Below, piece by piece: positions 56,223 to 64,000 of a stretch of 64,000 nucleotides of DNA. The position numbers and the translations under genes are program-made. Location of the stretch: NCBI GenBank assembly GCA_030998225.1, contig JAPYXD010000459.1, positions 2,666,001-2,730,000 of the forward strand. Direction: 5' to 3'. The stretch's first letter is position 1, and each line of letters begins with the position of its first letter. This DNA comes from Diplolepis rosae (Eukaryota > Arthropoda > Insecta > Hymenoptera > Diplolepididae). The notes below the pieces were generated by a model. That model had not been told where the DNA came from. It saw only the letters and a program-made list of their open reading frames with translations, and made no database searches.

Positions 56223-58110
56223 TAATTGCTAAAAAAGAATTTTAAGTTTACAAAAGACAGTAGTAAAGTCACATCTTCTGTCTAACCGAATTACCATAGT
56301 CTTTTGGAGATAGTGGAACCATATTTATAACTTTTCCTATCGAAAATAGAAAATAATTGCACCTCCATGGTATAAAAAAATCAGTCATTCGTAAATTTTA
56401 CCATAGTTCTTATTAGATTTTGTGAGCTACATAGAGAGAGTATTTATAAATATAGTTAAATATTTACATACACATTCACGTATATATATATATCAATATA
56501 AATAATAAACATACCAATGCACGCTCAAATACTAATTCAACGCAACTTAACCTAACTGCACAACGCACACATTCATAAATGCATCGCAGTGATATGTCAA
56601 TATAGTATTGTCAATTACAATGTAGCAACTTCATTTACGATTTGTGAGGAAAAGCTCGGCAGTCCCTCTGCTAGGAAAAATCGTAAGTTAGAAAGGCGCC
56701 ATATTCAAATGTAAAAATTAGTATATTACGACCCTAGGCCAGAAAGTTTGAGTTCCTGGCGTTTGTGTTATAAATGCCGAGGCGAAGCCGAATCATTCAT
56801 ATTACATACGCCAGGGCATCCAACATTGTGGCTGTGGGTCGTATACTATTTTTCTTGATCTCCAGCCGAAAGTACGCCCAAAACCGAGGCGAAGCCGAGG
56901 TTTTTGCTGGTCGGGGCGAACATCAGAAACATTAAAATAAAATTCAATCATACAATAACTGCAAAAAAAAATTTAAAATAAAAAAATTTTAAATAACAAA
57001 TACCAGACAAAATTTATTCTTCGATAACAATATTAATATTAATCAACAGTAACTTTAACATCGCACATCCAGTAATACTAATCTTATTACAATAATTATT
57101 GTTACTTTTATTAATATAATTATTAATATAAAATAAACCGCGTATATACATTTTTTGTTTTACTTTTTACGAGTTACTCTTTCGTGCAATTGCATGAAGT
57201 AACATTAAATTAAACAAACGAATTATGCGATGAATTTAGCGACACTATTGAGCCGAAGAAAAACAAAAAAAGGCCACAAAAGTCGTTCTTTCTGGAGTGA
57301 AATGCGGCCGGGAGGACTGTACTTTCGGCTAGGAGATCAACAAATAGTATATTACAATACAAGGGGCGAAACAGAGCGATTGCATGAGTGTAAAGTTTGC
57401 TGCCCGAGTGAAACGAGGGCTGCAATCACACGAAATGCTTTCGCTGTGTTTTGTTTCGAGTAATGTATACTATTCTTCATAGCAACTCTTTTGAGAATCT
57501 GATTTTGACACCGAGGCACAATTGACTGCATGCCGCTCTACGTACAAGCATGCAATGCGACTTTTTCCGCCCGTTTGGACACAAAATATATTACTATATC
57601 GGCTACCGACAAATAATCATAACAAGCACATGGAGCGATTCTCGGGTAATATCAGAAACGTTCGGCGTATCTGACGTCACTCGGCAGTACATTTAATATT
57701 TCCAGTGGGAATTTTGACAATGTACTATTCCAATATATGATGTATTCGATTGCAAAATATTCAAGCCTTTTTCTCTTCATTATTCATTACTATTGACAAT
57801 GGTAATTTCTCTAAACTATTTTGCAATTTATATTATTCACAAGACCAATTCTTGCATAGATAGTTTTACTTTTTATTTATATAGGTATCACTTATTTTTA
57901 GTTCAAATTTCTATCAAAGATATTAAATTTTGCAGCTCTCAATGGTAATTTATAAAGTTGCACTATATTTACAATTGGTTCAGAAAATGTATTTCCTCCT
58001 ACCGCTATGGTAAATAAAACTAGTTTTGTCACTATATCCTCGCTTCCTATTGACTTTTAGTAAAAATAAATATAATAATACTAGATTGTACAATGAAAAG
58101 TTTCTCCGTG
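56100..58110. repeat. Left arm of a large inverted duplication, ending in CACGGAG
   Basis: Positions 56100-56716 mirror about 60843-61480, and 57600-58110 mirror about 60316-60835. The right arm is continuous, so 56717-57599 is an insertion. The outer end is the complement of CACGGAGAAACTTTTCATTG (to 58110). The arm includes the first codons of the DD41D frame. Confidence 0.8.
56717..57599. mobile_element. Composite insertion: two AGTATATTAC modules around an inverted-repeat element
   Basis: The first module (about 56720-56852) starts TTAGTATATTACGACCC and ends GGGTCGTATACTA. Next is an element with ends TTGATCTCCAGCCGAAAGTAC and the complement of TTGATCTCCTAGCCGAAAGT (56856-57342). Then comes a module copy (57347-57472) almost equal to 9191-9305, with half of the TTTCATAGC hairpin. 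CGAGGCGAAGCCGAGG occurs at 56779 and 56886. No protein seen. Confidence 0.6.
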
Positions 58111-58947
58111 CACCCGTCATTTCACATGTTCTTTAAGCTTGATACCTTTCATGTGCACGGCATTAGTATAATTCCTTTATGCAAGTGTTTTATATTTATA
58201 GCATAAAATACAATTTTCGATGGCAATAATCAAATATATAAAAAACACATCGTAAATACGATCGTCACGTGTATGTTTTTTGTTATTTCGGAAAAAAATT
58301 TCAGTTAAACTGACTGAAATTTGCTGAAAACATCTTTTTACCTTTCATTTTTCAACTAAACTTTTATTTTGTCGTTAATATCAACTGAACTACTTCAGTT
58401 AATATTACGAAATTTTTGTCTCAGTGAAGAATATTTATAAACTTATTTGATGCCGAGTTAATTAATTATTATTACATTATTATTTTCTTATGAATGAATG
58501 AATTAATTATAAAAGATAAACGGGCAAAGGTTCCGGCCACAAATGGGGGCCCTCTCCAGTGCTGAAGATTTACATTTGTCTCTTTAACTTTCATAATTAC
58601 GTCTTTTATCTCACAACAATCGTTTTTTAGAAAAACTGGTCCCATGCCAAATTAATCATAATAATTTAATTACTGTGGTTCAATAAAACACTGAATATGT
58701 ACCTTAAAATGTCACGAAATATAACCAAAGGTACCGACGTGCGTTCTCCGCATTATTTACTTGAGAAATCGAAAGAATACTTGACATGCATTGCTGTAGG
58801 GAAACTTGCTTTAAATTTAGTATACTCGCATATTTTTTTTAGAAGAAAAATATAAAATCCACATATATAATGAAAATGTGGCATACATATATAATAAATT
58901 TAGTATACCTATATGAAGTTTATGTATATTATGTATATTATGAAGTA
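58111..58947. other. AT-rich DNA, no gene seen
   Basis: Apart from the hammerhead-like relic near 58530-58570 (minus strand) and its weak similarity to 51860-52060, nothing is recognised. Confidence 0.4.
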
Positions 58948-59975
58948 CACTACCGTCGGAAATTGTGCGCACGGTGCTTGTGAGCGCTATTAAAAATCAC
59001 TGCTGACTTTGAACCACGATATCTCGGTGAAAAAAAGAGATAGAGCATTTTTTAAAATACAGTTGGGAAGCTTCTGAAATTTCACATCTAGTGATGCTCA
59101 ACAAATATTTTTTTGAATTTCTGAAAATAATACAGCACGTGAGGAGTTAAAAAAAAATTCAAGATTTTCTCAAATTCTTAAGTGGAGCCTCTTATATCTA
59201 TTTTTGATTCTGTTCATTAGCAATTTTTATTTCTAATTAATCTAAGTTTAAAAATATATTTATTGTTATTTGTGATTATTAACAATTATTTAAATCCAAT
59301 ATTATCCCCGTAGTAATGAATAGAACAATGATATGTAAACATTTTTTATTTCTTAAAATTCTTATAAACTGGAACATTAATAAAACTTTCAATAGTCATT
59401 GTTAATATTAACTAAGAATGAAAGGAAAGAAAATTAAGGAAACACGTTCTTGGATCAAAGAACATATAAAAGAGCTCCACTTAAGCGCCACCTTTGTGCG
59501 TGGCCATTTCGGTCCTGCCTTAACAAAGGAGGCGAGCAACAAACCGGCCGAGAACCGTGATCGTCGATTAAAATTCAACTCAGATACCATTGAACATTTT
59601 CAATCGTAATCTCGGGTACCCATGAATATTTTTGAAGTTTTCTTGGCTTAAATTAAAGATAAGATTTTAGACTCTATGTCGTATAATTTTCAGATTTTGG
59701 AAAAATTTTCCCTAGGTCATGCTAAAAGTTGAAGTTAAGGTAGAGAATTTGAGAAAATCTTGAATTTTTTTTCAACTCCTCACGTGCTGTATTATTTTCA
59801 GAAGGTCAAAACAATATTTGCTGAGCATCACTAGAGGTGAAACTTCATAAGCTTTCCAACCGTTTTTTTAAAAAATGCTCTATCTCTTTTTTTCACCGAG
59901 ATATCTTGGTTCAAAGTCAGCAGTGATTTTTAATAGCGCTCACAAGGACGGTGCGCACAATTTCCGACGGTAGTG
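58948..59975. mobile_element. 1-kb palindrome with CACTACCGTCGGAAATT ends
   Basis: The ends are CACTACCGTCGGAAATTGTG and its complement, preceded by TA at 58946-58947. The arms run to about 59180 and from about 59745. The middle has short frames on both strands (around 59408-59609) with no motif. The ends resemble CACTACCGGTCAAAA of 35843-36854, so it is a likely Tc1-like relative. Confidence 0.7.
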
Positions 59976-60012
59976 GACATGAAAAGTATTCTGAATTCTA
60001 ATTCATATATAC

Positions 60013-60039
60013 TTTTTTTTTTTTTTTTTTTTTTTTTTT
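60013..60039 (+). repeat. T27 homopolymer
   Basis: Uninterrupted T run at 60013-60039, followed by GGTGAGGAGG. It could be a poly(A) tail of a minus-strand retrocopy, but nothing recognisable adjoins it. Confidence 0.9.
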
Positions 60040-60315
60040 GGTGAGGAGGAAAAATGGCAAAATCTTTTATAGATGTTGTACAGGACTTTCCTAGGACGGG
60101 TCTAGGCATACCTGTTAAAACCAAAAGCGCATACATTTTTGGAACCCTTTTTCGAATAAAATTCTAATTTTGCTTAACCTGAAGCTGTATCATTTTTTTC
60201 TACTAGCGGGTCATGAAATGCATTTTATTGCCCCCTGTGGGGCAAACGAATTCATTTTTTTAGCAACCAGTAAAAAAAATCGCGTAAAACAAGATAAAAA
60301 CATTTATTTTACCTA

Positions 60316-61608
60316 CACGGAGAAACTCTTCATTGTAAAATCTAGTATTATTTTATTTATTTTTACTAAAAGACAATAGGAAGCGAGGATATAGTAACAA
60401 AACTCGTTTTATTTACCATAGAGGTGGGAAGAAATACATTTTCTGAACCAATTGTAAATATAGTGCAACTTTATAAATTACCATTGAGAGATGCAAAGAT
60501 TAATATCTTTGATGGCAAATTGAAACTAGAAATAAGTGATACCTTTATAAATAAAAAGTAAAACTGTCAATGCAAGAATTGGTCCTTTGAATAATATAAA
60601 TTGCAAAATAATTTAGAGGAATTTACCATTGTCAATAGTAATGAACAATGGAGAGAGAAAGACTTGAATATTTTGCAATCGAATACTTCATATATTAGAA
60701 TAGTACGTTGCCAAAATTCCCATTGGAAACATTAAATGTACTGCCGAGTGACGTCAGATACACCGAACGTTTTTGATATTACGCGAGAATCGCTCCATGT
60801 GCTCGTTATGATTATTTCTCGGTACCTGATATATTAATATATTTTTTACATTTGAATACGGCACCTTTCTAACTTACGATTTTTTCTAGCAGAGGGACTA
60901 CCGAGCTTTTCCTCACAAATCGTAAAAGTTTCCACAGTTCAGTATATAATGAAGTTGATACATTGTAATTGACATATCACTGCGATGCGTTTATGAATGT
61001 GTGCGTTGTGCAGTTAGGTTAAATTGCGTAGAATTATTATTTGAGCGTGCATTGTTATGTTTATTATTTATATTGATATGCATATACGTGTATGTGCATG
61101 TAAATATGTAGCTATGTTTATAAATACTTTCTCTATGTAGCTCACAAAGTCTAATAAGAACTATGGTAAAATTTACGAATGACTGATTTTTTTATACCAT
61201 GGAGGTGCAATTATTTTCTATTTTCGATAGGAAAAGTTATAAATATGGTTCCACTATCTCCAAAAGACTATGGTAATTCGGTTAGACAGAAGATATGACT
61301 TTACTATTGTCTTTTGTAAACTTAACATTCTTTTTTAGCAATTAATGAAACATTGATTGGGTTTACTTCAATATAATTCGTTTGATGGGTCGATTACGAT
61401 TTTACTATTTCAAGAAATAAAACTTGCTTTTGTTTTTAGGCATAAGTACAATTATATCACCATTTTCTCCAATATTATTAGTAACTCCATAGTTTGATAT
61501 CCAAAATAGTAATTTCTAAAAAAGTGACGTTATATCCTCGTTTCCTATTGATTTTTAGTAAAAATAAATATAATAGTACTAAATTTTACAATGAAGAGTT
61601 TCTCCGTG
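60316..61608. mobile_element. 1,293-bp CACGGAG element related to the DD41D copy
   Basis: The ends are CACGGAGAAACTCTTCATTG and its complement, between TA (60314-60315 and 61609-61610). It contains the mirror of 56100-58110 and, at about 61340-61480, the start of the DD41D frame (ATTGGGTTTACTTCAATATA), which stops after CTCCAATATT where the transposase would continue. So it is a deletion derivative or a carrier of the 5' part only. Confidence 0.8.
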
Positions 61609-61705
61609 TAGTTGCATAGTATACTATTTTAGTACAAGTAACAATTAAGAATCTGAAATATAAAAAGTAATTGTACATGCTAGAATAGTGAAAATTGTAA
61701 GATCG

Positions 61706-61911
61706 CAGGTGAAAATCGTTTTCGACTGCAGCAGGCCTGCATTCAAACACATGCGTGCAAGAGACCTGCAGCTCACCCGCAGATTGAATCAAAATTTTAC
61801 ATTTATATATAAATGTTCAATCTGCGGGTGTGCTGCAGGCCTCTTGCAGGCGTTTGATGAAATGCAGGCCTGCTACAGGCCTGCTGCAGTCGTAAACGAT
61901 TTTCACCCGGG
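61706..61911. mobile_element. GCAGGCCTGC palindrome element, copy 2
   Basis: Same ends (GTGAAAATCGTTTTCGACTG and the complement), motif and AT-rich centre as 39673-39951, but shorter. The left CCCGGG has decayed to CGCAG. Confidence 0.8.
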
Positions 61912-61990
61912 ATATAATTTATGTTTGAAATGGACAATAGATATATCTCCTCGATAATTAGAGTATTCACTCTAATACTATATGTTGAAA

Positions 61991-62531
61991 CAATAGTATA
62001 TTACGTGCCTAGGCGCGCAATGAGGGTTATTGCGTGACAAGCGACAATGCTCGCAGGAGATCGAAGCCGAGGAGGCGCGATCAGTCCTGCGAGCATTGTC
62101 GCGAGTCTCGTAATTTCCCGAATTGTGTGCATTGGCACGTATTCTATTTTATGTGACTTCGGTGCGTATACGAGTTTTTATGCGTACACTCGAATATAAT
62201 CTAGTATTGTAGTTGTTTGCGGCGCTAGTCATTACACTTGATATGTCACGACTAGTCCCGGCCATTTTGATTTTATCGATCTTGTGTAGTAGTAATGGAT
62301 TTTAAAAGACGCATGCGCAATTCAAATATACAAGGCTTTGCCAGTAAGGTGCTAATGCTATACAAAGAAGAAGAAGAAGAAGAAGAATAAGAAGAAGATT
62401 GTGCTCCGTTGCATGGCTTTAGACGCATTCGCAGTTCAATTTTTACATTTCATTCTTCTGTAGCGTAATATACTACATTGCGCTACTGTTAACTGTAGCG
62501 AAAAAACGAGTTTCCGCGCCGGTGGCACATA
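61991..62531. mobile_element. AGTATATTAC/GTGCC module, long form, copy 2
   Basis: It aligns end to end with 14214-14731, including GACAATGCTCGCAGG, GCATGCGCAATT, a GAA microsatellite (62366-62397, longer here) and the end GTTTCCGCGCCGG. A small insert near 62205-62225 (GTAGTTGTTTGCGGCGCTAG) differs from copy 1. Equal boundaries in two places support a mobile unit. Confidence 0.65.
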
Positions 62532-64000
62532 AAAGTTTTTTCATTTGAGCAGATTGGACGAAATTTTATTTGATTCAACAAACGATTTATAAGTTATACA
62601 AGACAATTTTTTTTTCCTCGGAACAATATATTCTACATAAAAATACACAAAGTAGTGTTGCGTAATAGATAATGAACAATAGTGCAAGATATGTAAATTC
62701 GCTGATATAATATTTAAATGACAAAGTTATACATTTTCGCTTCTAAAACTAACAATTACTTCCTCCATAATAACGATATATTAGAAAAAATCTACAAATA
62801 GTTAAAAAAGAATTAAAGATACATTATAAGTGTGTCGAAGTGAGTATTTTTTCGCAATTCTATTCTTTAAGGAATTTTACGATAAGCTGACATATAAATA
62901 AACTATGATAAAATTCAATGTCTTTCTTATCAATGCCTGTCAATATGACGAAATTATATTTAAGGAAGAATGGGGCAGATAATTGAAGAAAGAGTTGGTC
63001 AAAGTAACCATTTTATTAATTTTTTCTATTCAGAATATTTTCTATCGAGTTTTTTTTTCAGCAAGAGAGTGTAGGAAATGTTATCTCGAATGAAGTAAGC
63101 CATGAAAAATTTTAATCAGATAAAAATTATACATTTTTTATACTCGGAATCGATAGACAAATCGATGGTCCCGAGCGACTTTAACTTAACTCGCAAACAA
63201 GTGAACAAACTGTCCTAACTGAAAATCTCCGCTCCATTTTGACTCAACTGAAAATGTAAGTTCTATTTTGACTTAACTGAAATCGGTTGCGAAATTTTGT
63301 TGTAACTCTTCTTTGACAGTTTTAGAAAACAAGCTGTATGAAGTTTGCGAGTCATTTTAAAAATATTACTCTTTTAAATTTCCCTTATTTTAATGTAATT
63401 ATAAAAAAGCAATACATCGCAAATTGTGTAAAAACAAAAATGACTTTAATATACAGAAGTGAAGAGTTCAAAATAAAATATTAAACATCGATTGCTAATC
63501 CGTCATTTACATTTAAAACAAAAATTCGTGAAAATTGAATTTTTTTTCATTACTTATCCAAAATTATTTTATATTTTCTCTTGTTGTAATCATTACTCAA
63601 GATGACTAGATTATCATGTCAAACTAGAATATTAATGTGTATTTGAGTGCAGAAAAAAATCAAAAACAAAAATTAAAATGTTACTTTGTGATGGAACATT
63701 ACAATGAAACATTTCTAAAACTTATAATAGATGCAAATTTCAGTATAGATTTTAAACTTTGTTCAAGAAGGAATTGTAAGGATATTTCAGATAAATTTTT
63801 GTTGGCAGTTCGGATTTATACGTACCTTTGGAAATATTTTGATTAAAATCCCCTGGCGAAAGTATCGGATTGAAATTCATTCCGAAGCTTGAAAAAAATG
63901 TCTGTCAAAATCCACTGATTTTCTTTTCTTTCCTAAACAAGACAAAAAAAAATTCTACGCCGATAGAGTTGAGATAAAGTAGAATGGAACAAATACGATA
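62532..64000. other. AT-rich DNA, no gene seen
   Basis: No motif-bearing frame. A short frame at 63637-63846 (Lys/Phe/Leu-rich) has no recognisable domain. GGACGAAATTTTATTTGATTC with ATTTATAAGTTAT (62554-62600) weakly resembles 52930-52960, perhaps a shared old repeat. Confidence 0.4.

Noticed and set aside
59408..59609. Small genes on both strands in the centre of the 1-kb palindrome
   Set aside because: Overlapping opposite frames without a motif; position in a palindrome and composition explain them.
1..64000. Endogenous viral or polydnavirus-type segment
   Set aside because: No viral structural or virulence gene family is recognisable; all coding remnants fit transposons or are unplaced.
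1..64000. CRISPR array or bacterial operon
   Set aside because: The repeats are palindromic eukaryotic elements; there are no regularly spaced unique spacers, cas genes or bacterial gene order.

Overview
This window looks like repeat-rich intergenic DNA from an arthropod nuclear genome. It is very AT-rich and holds spliced-type gene remnants, mariner, P/THAP, Penelope-like, R1-type and I-type elements, and dozens of short TA-flanked inverted-repeat elements. An insect is likely. A hymenopteran is my best guess from the mix of mariner, R1-type and DD41D elements, but that is not proven. I see no intact host gene, rRNA gene, convincing functional tRNA or CRISPR array. Every recognisable coding stretch is a broken transposon or retrotransposon gene, or a fragment I cannot place.

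Layout. 0-5 kb: a perfect 143-bp inverted repeat, two decayed R1-clade gag copies (minus strand), one split by a TTAA-flanked element, then a broken mariner transposase. 5-11.8 kb: mostly empty AT-rich DNA with small hairpins and GC-richer modules. 11.8-15.2 kb: a three-level nest of TA-target elements whose empty sites can be read inside the window. 15.5-22.9 kb: long fold-back arms and a further nest, with a hidden coding fragment. 25.2-26.0 kb: a GC-rich island with an unrecognised Arg/Pro-rich reading frame. 26.36-32.86 kb: a 6.5-kb palindromic P-superfamily element with an 8-bp target duplication; at its centre sits a Penelope-like element with hammerhead ribozyme cores and a GIY-YIG endonuclease remnant. 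35.2-37.3 kb: a two-exon THAP gene remnant. 37.6-43 kb: fold-backs, a possible LTR and a 931-bp palindrome. 45.6-46.7 kb: RNase H end of an I-type LINE. 47.3-51.8 kb: an element with about 470-bp terminal repeats. 52.2-56.2 kb: a fold-back followed by a DD41D (VISITOR-type) Tc1/mariner transposase remnant. 56.1-61.6 kb: a large inverted duplication. 62.5-64 kb: unassigned.

Theme. Many short elements share the terminus CACGGAGAAAA, a TA target duplication and sometimes a subterminal box CTATRGGACAGCC, while each fills its interior with its own short repeated motif. This shared-end, private-motif design is the most interesting pattern here. All coordinates were read by eye; element edges are good to a few bases where a target duplication is given, otherwise to about 10-30 bases.
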